The notes: generated by a model not told the origin, from the letters alone. A DNA stretch of 64,000 nucleotides from Conchocele bisecta (GCA_029237695.1 CM055271.1:83463488-83527487), one strand, 5' to 3'; counted from the first letter of the stretch, positions 43,681-55,343 are shown. Program-made: numbers and translations.

Positions 43681-44831
43681 TAATGCTTGCTACTGGAGCC
43701 CAGAATTTTTTTTAATAGTCCTATATTTATCTACATATATCTGCACAGGTCCACATACTGCCACAATATTACGACCTTATGTTACTAGACAAAAATTTAA
43801 AAATAATTTGAAAAAAAAAATGAAAAAAAAAAATGAAAACAAAAAAAAAAAAAAATGAAAAAAAAAAGTTTAAAAATAATAATGCTTGCTATTGGAGACC
43901 AGAGTTTTTTTTAATAGTCCTATATTTATCTACATATATCTGCACAGGTCCACATAATGCCACAATATTTTCAACACAGTACCCAATGTAGTAATTTACC
44001 TGTATAAATTACCTGGTCAACAGTGGTCAAGCACTGGACATCTGCACATGCTAGCCCATGCTAGCACATGGTTCTCCCAGTTTCTATTGTTCTCTCTACA
44101 GGTAAGGTGTACAGAGCACACGAGAAAAAGGTGTACAGAGCAGACGAGAAAACAGGTCTTCATGCATTATTGTCCAGTTTGTAGAGTGCGCAAAACAAAA
44201 AAGGGAGATAACTGAAAAATTAGCTACGCAAGAGTTGTCATTCTTGTGCGCGACACACCTCCGGGTCGTGGTCTATGCATGTGTGAAGTTTCATGAAAAT
44301 ATTCCAAAGGGTGGTCGAGTTATGCTCCGGACAGGAAATCAGTGAGCGAAAACAAAAAAGGGAGATAACTCAAAAATTAGCTATGCAAGAGTTGTCATTC
44401 TTGTGCACGACACACCTTCGGTTCGTGGTCTAATTGAATGTGTTAAGTTTCATAAAAATTCCAAAGGGTGGTCGACTAAATGGGTCAAACGGTCGCAAAC
44501 AAAAAAAAAGAGATAACTATAGGCTATGCAAGAGTTGTCATTCTTGTGCCGACACTTCGGGTCGGTCTATGCATGATGAGTTTCTATTCGAAAGGGTGGT
44601 GGAGTTAGCTCCGGAAGAAATCATGCGAGAAACAAGAGATAACTAAAAAATTGCTAGCAAGAGTTGTTCATTCGTGCGCGACACACCTTCGGGTCGTGGT
44701 CTATGCATGTGTGAAGTTTCATGAAAATATTCCAAAGGGTGTTCGAGTTATGCTCCGGACAAGAAGTGTCTGCGGCGGACGCGGCCCGCTGTCAAATCCA
44801 TAGTATCCCCCGACGGAGTCCGGGGGATACA
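43681..44831. repeat. Third, partial and degraded copy of the block's right part
   Basis: Repeats the A-rich to CCGGGGGATACA portion. Between 44434 and 44640 there are many small deletions relative to both other copies, unlike the rest. Confidence 0.8.
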
Positions 44832-45900
44832 ATTAAAAGAAATTCCCACGAAGGTTAAGTTTGAGAAAGCGCTAAGATTGTGACCTTGACCTTGGGGTTA
44901 GCAGGGGTCTGACGGTCATCGATTTGGCACTGTAGGATAGATAACCAGTATAGGAAATATCAAGAAGTGGGGTGAATGGAAACAGAAATTAGAACAAATT
45001 TCCCCCAATGTTAAGTTTGTGAAATCACTAAGAGTTTGACCTTGGAGGAGTTAGCAGGGGTATGACGGTCGAGAGAATTTGTCACAGAATGATAGAGAAT
45101 AATGAGAGAAAAAAAAGCAGAATAATTAGAAGAGTAAAAGAAATATGAAGAGTAAAAGGAAAATTGTCCTCAACATTAACCCTTATAGACAGCTATCTTA
45201 TTATTTTTGGCATCTGCTGTTTATTTTCTATTTTCCATTTTTATCATCAAAACATGCTTCGACATCACTTTAGAATAATTTCCAAATGATTCTGAAGTGC
45301 TGTCAAAGTATGTTTTTATTGAGAAATAAGGCAATCAAGCAATGGGGTGAAAGGAAACAAGAAATTATAACAAATTACAATGAACGTTAAATTTATGAAT
45401 GCACTAAGATTGTGAACTTGACCTTGTGGTTGGCGGAAGTTTGATGGTCCATGATTTGTCACAGCATGATGTAGAATCATTTGAGAAATGCAAGTGTGAA
45501 TATCAATTTGTTTGGTGAAAGGAAACAGAAATTATAACAAATTTCCCTCAACGTAACATTTTGAATGCAACAAGATTGTGACCTTGACAGCATGATAGAG
45601 AATCATTTGAGGAAGGCATGTGTGAAATATCAATACGTTTAGTGAAAGGAAGTGTGGCATTAAACTTGGAGTAGTGGGGGTATGACGGTCGTGGATTTGT
45701 CACAGCATCATATTGAATCATTAAAGGAAGGAATGTATGAAATATCAAAACGTTCGGTGAAAGGAAACAGAATTTCTAACAAATTTACCCCAACGTTAAA
45801 ATTAAGTTTTCAAATTTTTGAAGACGGACGCCAACTAAAGTGTCGAGGGTATGCCATAAGCACTCTTCTTCGAAAGGCGTGCTAAAAATGAAAGGTGTTA
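44832..45900. repeat. Diverged GACCTTGACC tandem block with a K remnant
   Basis: Five or so imperfect ~170-bp units with GTGACCTTGACC and AAAGGAAACAGAAATTA words. A K MITE begins at TTAA 45175-45178 and has lost its right end. The block closes with GGTATGCCATAAGC ... GGCGTGCTAAAAA, as at 51765-51810. Confidence 0.7.
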
Positions 45901-46054
45901 CTAATGTACGCACGCACACATACATGGACTAATGCTGGATTATATATTCCCTCTTGCCTCGGTGAAGGGATAATGAAACCAGGGCATCATTATTACGAGG
46001 CTAATCCCCTCGCTGGCAGGTGATAAAAGTAATAAAAAGAATTAATGCATTTAC

Positions 46055-46185
46055 CTGACAAACAAAAGCAAATTCTCGGTGACGTGGGTCGTATGCAAAA
46101 AACGCACCATCCCTAGACACACATTGTGACCAAATATTATCAAACATTGTTCTAGTATCAAACTGCTTGCTGGATTTCATCATCA
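46055..46185 (-). CDS. Possible exon, unrecognised Cys-containing segment
   Basis: An open minus-strand frame ends at a good donor (GTCAG|GTAAATG) and reads MFDNIWSQCVSRDGAFFAYD then HREFAFVCQ. Two Cys spaced 22 apart in a non-repetitive stretch between two repeat blocks suggest a secreted-type domain (an EGF-like piece of the LRP-like gene or another Cys-paired fold). The 5' boundary is uncertain; candidate acceptors lie at GAAATCCAG or GATACTAG. It sits between the LRP-like exons on the same strand. Low confidence. Confidence 0.3.
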
Positions 46186-46400
46186 AAACAACGAAACTAA
46201 TCTCGTCTATACGAGAGCAAATCTTACCAGTTTGAAAAATAAAGGAATCGAGCCTCTATTAGTCGGTGTTTGTACAAGAATTCCAAACGAAAATACCGAG
46301 AATTTAGTCAAAATACAACATGATATATCATCTGCTACATCTGTTTTATCTATTGACAACGCCAGGCAGGTTGAGGTTGGCACGCTGTTCCTACCATGTA

Positions 46401-49400
46401 AAACTAGAAATGGACGCTTGTCGACAAGCGCATGTGTATCCCCCTCCCCAGATACACAAGTAGTTTGAAAAAAGGGTGTTCGAGTTATGCTCCGGAGACA
46501 AAATCAGTGACGGAAAAACAAAGGGAGATAACTAAAGAATTAGTGATGCAAGAGTTGTCATTCTTGCGGGACACACCTTTAGGGTCGTGGTCTATGCATG
46601 TGTGAAGTTTCATGAAAATATTCCAAAGGGTGTTCGAGTTATGCTCCAGACACGAAATCAGTGCACGAAACAACAAAGGGAGATAACTAAGAAATTAACG
46701 ACGCAAGAGTTGTTCATTCTTACGTGTGACACACCTTTTGTCGTCTTCTATGCATGTGTGAAGTTTAATAAACTAGAAAATGTGTTCATAGAACACGGAT
46801 GTCCCACATATCGCTTTGATAATAAATGAGCCAAATTGCAAGTCAAAATAATTTTCTTTTACCTGAGCGTTAAAGTTTTTGAAGCAACAAGTATGTGACC
46901 TTGACCCTGGGCTTGGCGGGGGCAGGACAAACGGATTTGGCACAGGGCGGTAGAGGACCATTAGAGCAATGCATATATGAAATATGAAGCTGATCCGTGA
47001 AAGAAAACAGAAATTATAAGATATTTACCTGAGCGTTAAAGTTTTTGAAGCACTAAGTATATGATGTTAACCCTGGGCTTGGCGGGGGCGGGACGAACGT
47101 GGATTTGGCACAGGGCGGTAGAGGACCATTAGAGCAACGCATATATGAAATATGAAGTTGATCCGTGAATGGAAAGAAAAATTATAAGATATTTACCTGA
47201 GCATTAAAGTTTTTGAAGCACCAAGTATGTGACCTTGACCCTGGGATTGGCGGGGGCAGGACGAACGTGGATTTGGCACAGGGCGGTAGAGGACCATTAG
47301 AGCAATGCGTATATGAATATGAAGATGATCCATGAAAGAAAACAGAAATTATAAGATATTTACCCGAGCGTTAAAGTTTTTGAAGCACTAAGTATGTGAC
47401 CTTGACCCTGGGCTTGGCGGGGGCAGGACGAACGTGGATTTGGCACAGGGCGGTAAGACGACCATTAGAGCAACGCGTATATGATGATGAAAGTTGATCC
47501 GTGAATGGAAATAAAAATTATAAGATATTTACCTGAGCGTTAAAGTTTTTGAAGCACCAAGTATGTGACCTTGACCCTGGGTTATTGGTGGGGCAGGACG
47601 AACGTGGATTTGGCACAGGGCGGTAGAGGACCATTAGAGCAATGCGTATATGAAATATGAAGATGATCCATGATCCATGAAAGAAAACAGAAAGTATAAG
47701 ATATTTACCCAAGCGTTAATGTTTTTCAAGCACTAAGTATGTGACCTTGACCCTGGGCTTGACGGGGGCAGAACGAACGTGGATTTGGCACAGGGCGGTA
47801 GAGGACCATTAGAGCAATGCGTATATGCGTGTTCGAGTTATGCTCTGGATACAAAATCAGAGCACGAAACAACAAAGGGAGATAAGTAAACAAGAATTCC
47901 GCGGAATCAGATGCTTCGCCTTGTCCCGCCTTGACCTCAGACCTGGGCCGAAAGCAATTTTCACACGGCCCGAACATATTATACAATTATTGACTAGTGA
48001 ACCATAGAATATCAGATTATATTCTATGGCTCACTATCAATAATTGTTTTTATTATATGATAATAGTCTGTATATAGCACTTACGACCTTATGCTAGTAG
48101 ACAAAAATTGAAAAAGAATTTGAAAAAAAAAATGAAAAAAAAAATGGAAAAATAAAAAAAAGTTTAAAAATTACAAATAATAATGCTTGCTACTGGAGCA
48201 GAATTTTTTTAATAGTCCTATATTTATCTACATATATCTGCACAGGTCCACATAATGCCACACTATTTTCAACACAGTTTACGGAAATGTAATATAATCA
48301 TTTACCTGTATAAATTACCTGTAAGTGGTCAGTGGTCAGTTGCACATGCTAGCACATGCACAGGTGAATAGTCTGTATATAGCACTTACGACCTTATGCT
48401 ACTGGACAAAAATTGAAAAATAATTTGAAAAAAAAAATGAAAAAAAAAATGAAAAAAAAAAAAAAATGGAAAAAAAAAGTTTAAAAATAATAATGCTTGC
48501 TATTGGAGACCAGATTTTTTTTTAATAGTCCTATATTTATCTACATATATCTTCAGAGGTCCACATAATGCCACAATATTTTCAACACAGTACCCAATGT
48601 AGTGATTTACCTGTATAAATTACCTGGTCAGCAGTGGTCAAGCACTGGACATCTGCACATGCTAGCCCATGCTACCACATGGTTTTCCCATTTTTATTTC
48701 TATTGTTCTCTCTACAGGTAAGGTGTACAGAGCACATGAGAAAAAGGTGTACAGAGCAGACGAGAAAACAGGTCTTCATGCATTATTGTCCATTTTGTAG
48801 AGTGTGCAAAACAAAAAAGGGAGATAAACTGAAAAATTAGCTATGCAAGAGTTTGTCATTCTTGTGCGCGACACACCTCCGGGTCGTGGTCTATGCATGT
48901 GTGAAGTTTCATGAAAATATTCCAAAGGGTGGTCGAGTTATGCTCCGGACAGGAAATCAGTGAGCGAAAACAAAAAAGAGATAACTCAAAAATTAGCTAT
49001 GGAAGGATTGTCATCTTGTGCACGACACACCTTCGGTTCGTGTCTAATTGAATGTGTTAAGTTTCATAAAATATTCCAAAGGGTGGTCGAGTTATGGTCA
49101 ATCAGTGCGCGAAACAAAAAAGGGAGATAACTCAAAAATTAGCTATGCAAGAGTTGTCATTCTTGTGCGCGACACACCTTCGGGTCGTGGTCTATGCATG
49201 TGTGAAGTTTCATGAAAATATTCGAAAGGGTGGTGGAGTTATGCTCCGGACACGAAATCAGTGCGAGAAACAAAAAAGGGAGATAACTAAAAAATTAGCT
49301 ATGCAAGAGTTGTCATTCTTGTGCGCGACACACCTTCGGGTCGTGGTCTATGCATGTGTGAAGTTTCATGAAAATATTCCAAAGGGTGTTCGAGTTATGC

Positions 49401-49491
49401 TCCGGACAAGAAGTGTCTACGGCGGACGCGGACCGCGGACGCGGCGCGCTGTCAAATCCATAGTATCCCCCGACGGAGTCCGGGGGATACA
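46401..49491. repeat. Large duplicated block, copy 2
   Basis: Same order of parts as 40673-43680 at an offset of 5728 bp at the left edge, with scattered substitutions and small indels. It begins at AAACTAGAAATGGACGC and ends at GAGTCCGGGGGATACAA. Confidence 0.85.
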
Positions 49492-50576
49492 ACTAACTGC
49501 ACATATCCTCACACATACATTTACACCAGTGTAAATATACCGTCACTAATATATTACTTGGGAACACCATATATATGTCATTTCTGGCGTTAGTATACAA
49601 TCACTTCCTGTGAGCCAGTTTCTTTGCAGGACAAATTGCCGGCAGACAACTCCATTTACTAAGCACTGATTGGTTGGGGAAGGTCATCAAATCAAGTTTG
49701 TTAGCATTCACAATTTACAATACATTGGGACGTATTAGCAGTAGTATCAGACTGGCTTGGAACCTTATATTATGGATGAATGACATTCGCTAAATATGTG
49801 AAGATTAAATGATTAATTGATATACAATGTAATTTAATGTAATTTAATGTAAAATGTTTAAGTTATATGCCAAAAAATGCTGTTAATACACCAATTTCTG
49901 AAGAATTAGTGTTCAGTTTGTGTGTTGTTGTTTACCGGAAGTGTTTATTGCAATAGTAGTTTCTCGTTTTATTGTCAACAACTAAAATTTGGTGCTATTA
50001 ATTTATAAGGCAATCGGCCATCCATGACTGGTTATTCAAAATAACTTGCGACAAATTTTCTGGAAATAAAAGAAGACTCATTTCTAAACAGTTTTACATT
50101 GTTTTATGTAAAGAAATAAGCAGCTTGTGAGTGTCTTTATAGCAATAAATCTTTGGCAGCATTTCATTGAACAGACAATAGTGCTAAACAGCAGACAACA
50201 AATTTAACCATTGCAATGTTGAATTAAAAGTTGTCGTCTGTTTATTTTTATTTCCAAATTTTCTCATCAAAACCATGCTTTGACAACACTTTCCAATGGA
50301 AATTCTAAAACATTGTCAAACCATGTTATTGAGAAACAGGAGTGCGCCCGGTGGTAGCATAGGAACCGAGGGCACATTTGAAAACACAACGTGCTGGATA
50401 AGGGAAACAAAATTTATGAGCCATTTACCAGAGCGTGTTAAGGTTTCGAGCGTACAAAATATTTGACCTTGACCCTGGGCTTAGCAGAGGTAGAGGACCG
50501 TTGGAGCAATGTGTGTGTGAAATATGAAGCAAATCCAAGCAAGGAAACATAAAATATAGGCCATTATTATTTTTGA
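49492..50576. other. Intronic sequence, one K remnant
   Basis: AT-rich; a K-type MITE without TTAA ends lies at about 50200-50345, followed by a GTTTCGAGCG / GACCTTGACC unit. No exon seen. Confidence 0.5.
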
Positions 50577-51745
50577 AGACAGACAGACAGACGGACGGAC
50601 GGACGGACGGACGGACGGACGGACGGACGTTCTTACATTACTATACTTATGTGGCTTATCACATGTTAAATATTAGCCACATAAAACGATTTTTAGCCAC
50701 ATAAAACGATTTTTTAGGTGGCTAATTGTAACCAACCCTATCCTTTACCAAGTCCCAAAATAACCCTGTGGGGCTAGCCACATAAGTACCCTAATGTGTG
50801 CCCGGACGGTATGGACGGACGGACGGACTGGACGGACGGACGGACGCGGACGGACGGACGGACGGACGTACCAACATTTTGGGTTTATGGGCTATTTGCT
50901 ATATAAAAGATCAAAGGACTAGCCCCTAAACTTCAAAAGGTTTTATGGGCTAATGGTATAAGTTCAAAGAACTTCAAAGGAAACTAACCCTTACCCTAAG
51001 CTCCTAAACCCCTGATGTTTGCACGGACGGACGGACGGACGGACGGCCCACACATAGTGAAGGGGCCATTTCCATTGTTCTAGATCAAAGAGATGGCCCC
51101 TTGTAAACAATAGAATAAGGGGTCATACGGAATAAATCAAAGGATTCTTTTGTGTTAGGCTCCGCCCCATGGCTCTTGGTTGCTCGGACGGACGGACGGA
51201 CGGACGGACGGACGGACGGACGGACGGACGGACGGACGGACGGACGGACGGACGGACGTTCTTACGAGAGATACATTGTGAGGTTATTTCCTTTGATGTT
51301 TACACTGTGGGGTTAACCTCACAATGTAGCAACTTATTCCGTTATTTTCTTCCTTAACGATTCTCTTACGGAATAAATCGCATAATATGCAAATGAGCTA
51401 GCCATTAGTTAATTATATTTGAAAAACACTTATCCAAGTGTCTTAAATAGGGCGGTGGGTGGGTTTCAGCACAACACAGCAACCTCACAATGTAGCTCTC
51501 GTAAGTACGGACGGACGGACGGACGGACGGACGGACGGACGGACGGACGTTCTTACTTTCAGGTAACTATGTGGCTTATCACATGTTAAATATTAGCCAC
51601 ATAAAACGCTTTTTAGCCACATAAAACGATATCTTAGGTGGCTAATTGTAACCAACCCTATCCTTTAACAAGTCCATAACCCTGTGGGGCTAGCCACATA
51701 AGTACCTGAATGTCTGCCCGGACGGACGGACGGACGGACGGACAG
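50577..51745. repeat. GACG arrays alternating with inverted-repeat cassettes
   Basis: Six (GACG)n arrays (about 50577-50629, 50803-50869, 51023-51046, 51185-51258, 51507-51549, 51718-51745) separate five cassettes of 138-248 bp. Cassettes 1 and 5 are homologous and start and end with TTATGTGGCT/AGCCACATAA; cassette 2 uses TTTATGGGCT with a partial inverse; cassette 4 uses ACATTGTGAGGTT/AACCTCACAATGT; cassette 3 has GGGGCCAT/ATGGCCCC inside. Array lengths range from about 24 to 74 bp. Confidence 0.85.
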
Positions 51746-51819
51746 ACGCCTACGACGCCAAGGGTATGCCATAAGCCACGGCTTCCTTCGGAAGGCGCGC
51801 TAAAAAAAAAAAAAGACAA

Positions 51820-52150
51820 ACATAAATCGACAGCAGATGACAATTTACGTTTTCCTTTCCGCGTTCCAAGGGTTTAATTTCGTCCAGTACCGATAAGCAA
51901 GAGCGGATAATGAAATTAAATGAATGTGGTTTAACGTCCCAGCAACAGTTAAGGTCATATAGGGATGGGACCTCAGTTTAACCCTTAGAGCGTAGAAAAC
52001 GAAGTGTCGTCTGCTGTTTTTAATATTCTGTCTGTATTCTCAATAAAAACATGGTTTGGCATCACTTCCAATGGAAATGATTCTAAAGTGCTGCCAAACT
52101 TTTTTTTTATAAAAATGGAAATTACAAAATAATCAGCAGACAACAAATTT
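51820..52150. mobile_element. K MITE remnants inside SINE M next to an exon
   Basis: A K right end (about 51830-51893) is followed by SINE M (about 51915-51977) and then another K starting at TTAA 51978. The segment TTTAATTTCGTCC(A/G)GTACC occurs on both sides (51892 and 52148), the second at the splice donor of the LRP exon. Confidence 0.6.
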
Positions 52151-52165
52151 AATTTCGTCCGGTAC

Positions 52166-52364
52166 CTGGCTGCAGTATGAGATGCAGGACCGAATGCCAG
52201 GCGACCACCGTACATGGCTGGGACACGTTCTGCAGAACCGTTTCGTCTTCACCCGTGAACTTGTTCACGCTGATGATCTCCCCTTGCTGGGCGTCGACCA
52301 GGTACAGGTAGTCGGCGAATATGGCCAGGTCTCGGGGCTGCCGGTCCTTATAGGAATACACAAC
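52166..52364 (-). CDS. LRP-like gene, YWTD propeller exon
   Basis: A 199-nt exon: acceptor ATCTTTTCACAG, donor CCAG|GTACCG. It encodes VVYSYKDRQPRDLAIFADYL, LVDAQQGEIISVNKFTGEDE and a WHSVLHLILQP end. 'R.p.dLAiF.dylY.vDaq.g.I.svNkftGe' followed by 'HsvLQP' is the last YWTD repeat of an LDL-receptor-type propeller, just before its EGF-like module. Phase 0 at the start joins the 55-kb exon in frame (GAHGP|VVYSY). The gene product should be a secreted or membrane ligand receptor. Its acceptor lies in a tandem repeat. YWTD is degenerate here (YLVD). An EGF exon was not located with confidence. Confidence 0.78.
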
Positions 52365-52900
52365 CTGTGAAAAGATATTCGTAATTACAATAACACAAAA
52401 TAATGGTTTCCCTCCCAAAAGAAGTTTCCTAATATTTTGTATATTTTGTCCTTTCCCCCATTTTTTCCTTTTTTCACACAACCTGTGAAAAGATATTCGT
52501 AATTACAATAACACATAAATAATGGTTTCCCACAATGAAGTGTCCTAATATTTTGTATATTTTGTCCTTTCCCCGCATTTTTCCTTTTTTCACACAACCT
52601 GTGAAAAGATATTCGTAATTACAATAACACATAAATAATGGTTTACCACAATGAAGCATGTCCTAATATTTTGTATATTTTTTCCTTTCCCAACATTTTT
52701 CATTTTTTCACACATGTGAAACAATAATTGTAATTACCGTAATTCCCCTAAATATTGAACTGTTCATTCTAAAACACATAAATATATGGTTTCCCACAAT
52801 GAAGTTTGTCCTCATATTTCGGATATTTTTTCCTTTCCCATCATTTTCCTTTTTTCACACAACCTGTGAAGACAATTGTAATTACCGTAAAACCCCTAAA
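52358..52900. repeat. ~117-bp tandem repeat that includes a splice acceptor
   Basis: ACACAACCTGTGAAAAGATA occurs at 52358, 52476 and 52592, with degenerate versions near 52709 and 52857. The first instance is the acceptor of the LRP exon. Each unit also has AATAATGGTTTCC and TATTTTGTCCTTTCC. Confidence 0.85.
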
Positions 52901-52920
52901 TATTCTGTTCTAAAACACAT

Positions 52921-53150
52921 ATGTGACTGACTGGAGAAATCGGGCTTATAGGTTTCGCGACCAGTGTAGGTCCAGTTCAGCGTGCCCATTTGCACACTCT
53001 GATTGTGATCGGCACTGTTCACAATTCTATCAATGAAACCCCAATCCTACTTCAATATAGATCATTATCAGTCTACAATAGTGCTATTTGATCAGGAGCT
53101 ACACTGTTCACGAATTCCAGAAGCTCCCTTTCTCCAGTCACAGCCACGTA
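52921..53150. repeat. Dispersed repeat J, copy
   Basis: GTGACTGACTGGAGAAAT and inverse TTTCTCCAGTCACAGCCACG; interior GATCAGGAGCTACACTGTTC. Confidence 0.65.
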
Positions 53151-53157
53151 AAATTAT

Positions 53158-53430
53158 ATATAGTAATTTCCAATAACCTCCGAAGGGAAGCACATTTAAT
53201 ACACATTGTTTTAAAGTAACTCTTTTTATTAAATTTTCGACCACATGGTCTTTATTAAAATAGTCTGAAACTGTATTGGCAGTCCTATGTGACATAGGAC
53301 TGCCAATACAGTTTCACACTATTTTGACATAGGACTGCCAATAAATGCAGTTTCACACTATTTTGACATAGGACTGCCAATACAGTTTCACACTATTTTG
53401 ATAAAAACCATGTGGTCGAAAATTTAATAA
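53158..53430. mobile_element. Hairpin element P, copy 2, right arm triplicated
   Basis: Arms ACCACATGGTCTTTATTAAA / TTTTGATAAAAACCATGTGG. The segment TTTCACACTATTTTGACATA is repeated so that the right arm occurs three times while the left arm occurs once. Confidence 0.82.
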
Positions 53431-54150
53431 CGAGGATGGCCGCGGCCCGCATGTCAAGCCCGCCGAGGCATTTGATGGTCTCAGAGTGTATTTATTTGAA
53501 GTTTGATGCCCAATAAACATACAAAGTTTCAAGCAAATCTGACTTACGGTTACAGAGATAGTAGGTATGTGAAAACTTTAACGCAAATTTTGACAGAAAC
53601 TTTAACGCAAGTCATTTGACCTTGACATAGGGGCACAGGGGCCGCATGAGTGGGACACAGAATGAATATATGGATGATGACTAATAAGCATATGAAGTTT
53701 CAAGTCAATGTGACTTAGGACTGCAGAGATATAAGGTATTTAAAAACTCTAACGCAGATTTCGGAACGCAAACTTCTAAGTCATTTGACCTTGACCTTGG
53801 GCACAGGGGCCGCATGAGTGGGATACAGCATGAATATATGGATGATGACTAATAAGTATATGAAGTTTCAAGTCAATGTGACTTAGGACTGCAGAGATAT
53901 AAGGTATTTAAAAACTTTAACGCAGATTTCGGACGGACTGTCGGACGCACGCACGGACACCCGGACGTCATTTGTGATCACTATGTCTCGCTGTCCGCAA
54001 GCGGGCTCGACAAAAACAGTGACTAAAACAATGTGTAACAAGAAATGCGTCTGTCGAACGCGGATGCCACCTGCAGCATATTTGAGAAACTGTGACAAAG
54101 TGGTTAACCGAAAAGTGTGACGGACGGACGGACGGACGGACGGTCCAAAC
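53431..54150. repeat. Tandem GACCTTGACC/GGGGCCGCATGAGTGGG block and GACG edge
   Basis: Two ~170-bp units (words GGATGATGACTAATAAG, TGACTTAGGACTGCAGAGAT) end at GGACACCCGGACGTCATT ... GCAAGCGGGCTCGACAA, a terminal motif also seen at 62050-62115. A (GACG)n run lies at 54119-54143. Confidence 0.75.
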
Positions 54151-54537
54151 ACTATATGCCACCCGTTTCTTTGAAACCCGGTGGCATAAAAATATATGGT
54201 TTCCCACAATAAAGTGTGTCCTAATATTTTGTTTATTTTGTTCTTTGTATGAAATACGAAACAACAGATGACAATGGACGGGGCCCGGTGGAAAAGGGCT
54301 CTAAATCCATAGTGGACTTGTCACAGGGCGAGAATAATGAGAATAATGTTAATAATGATTAATACATTTATGTGGAAATGACCTTGCTATATATTGGCCT
54401 AATTGTAACCTCATTCATGTCATCTTGCTTAATGCGATATAGCCATGTGATTTGCACAGGATTATATCTACTTACTAGATGCCGGTGACATTTTGAGGGG
54501 AAGGTCTGCTGCTATTGAATTATTAATGCCAGGGCTA

Positions 54538-55085
54538 ATCCGGGCATAAATACACATTTTCTCCCCATAGTGAGTTACGTACCGCGACATACTTCCCCGC
54601 CAAATTGGAATTCGTCCCCGAATTCTATATTTAATTTGTCTCTGAATTCCATATTTTTGGTACATTTTGGGTAGTATATATATATCAGTCACGGTCCCTC
54701 GTTGGGCGCCAAATGTCACAGGGTGAGAAAAATGTGCACACCGACCCGGGGCTCAAACCCGGGACCTCTGGTTTACCGTACCATCGCTCTAACCGACTGA
54801 GCTAGCCGGGCACGAAGACACACTTCCTCCCCTCAGTGAGTTACGTACCGGGACATACTTCCCCGCCAAATTGGAATTCGTCCCCGAATTCTATATTTAA
54901 TTCGTCTCTGAATTCCATGTTTTTGGTACAATTTGGGCAGTATATATAGGGCGAGAAAAATGTGCACCGGCCCGGGGCTCGACCCGGGACCTCTGGTTTA
55001 CCGTACCATCGCTCTAACCGACTGAGCTAGCCGGGCACGAATACACACTTCCTCCCCACAGTGAGTTATGTACCGGGACATACTA
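54538..55085 (-). mobile_element. Tandem tRNA-derived SINE units
   Basis: Minus-strand tRNA-like heads at about 54746-54818 and 54968-55040 have box A TAGCTCAGTCGG and box B GGTTTGAGCC / GGTCGAGCC; the loop suggests a GGT anticodon but T33 is replaced and the acceptor stem does not pair. Units repeat every ~225 bp with an AATTGGAATTCGTCCCCGAA body. A third partial unit ends near 55085. These are SINE-like, not tRNA genes. Confidence 0.7.
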
Positions 55086-55137
55086 ACCCTTCAATTCGAC
55101 ACGACAGTTGAAGGACTGTAGAAGGGGGCAAATCCCT

Positions 55138-55343
55138 TTAACCCTGAGAATGTGGGAAACAAAACTCGTCTTCTGCTGTTATTTCGTGTTGTGTCCTTTT
55201 CTCATTCAAAACATGGTCTTGCAGCACTTTAGAATCATTTCCATTGGAAATTATTCTCAAGTGCTGCTAAACTATGTTTTTGGTGATAAAAATAGAAAAT
55301 AATCAGCAGACGACAAAATTCAATTCAGCACTGTAAGGGTTAA
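55138..55343. mobile_element. MITE K, copy with TTAA ends
   Basis: TTAACCCTGAGAATG ... GTAAGGGTTAA, hairpin GAATCATTTCCATTGGAAAT; 206 bp including both TTAA. piggyBac-like by target site. Intronic in the LRP-like gene. Confidence 0.8.

Noticed and set aside
50577..51745. CRISPR-like look of repeats and spacers
   Set aside because: The repeats are pure GACG tetramer runs of variable length, the spacers are long, partly homologous to each other and palindromic, and the context is eukaryotic intron sequence with no cas genes.
54746..55040. Functional tRNA genes
   Set aside because: Box A and box B are present but acceptor stems do not pair, the base before the anticodon is not T, and the sequence continues into a repeated SINE body.
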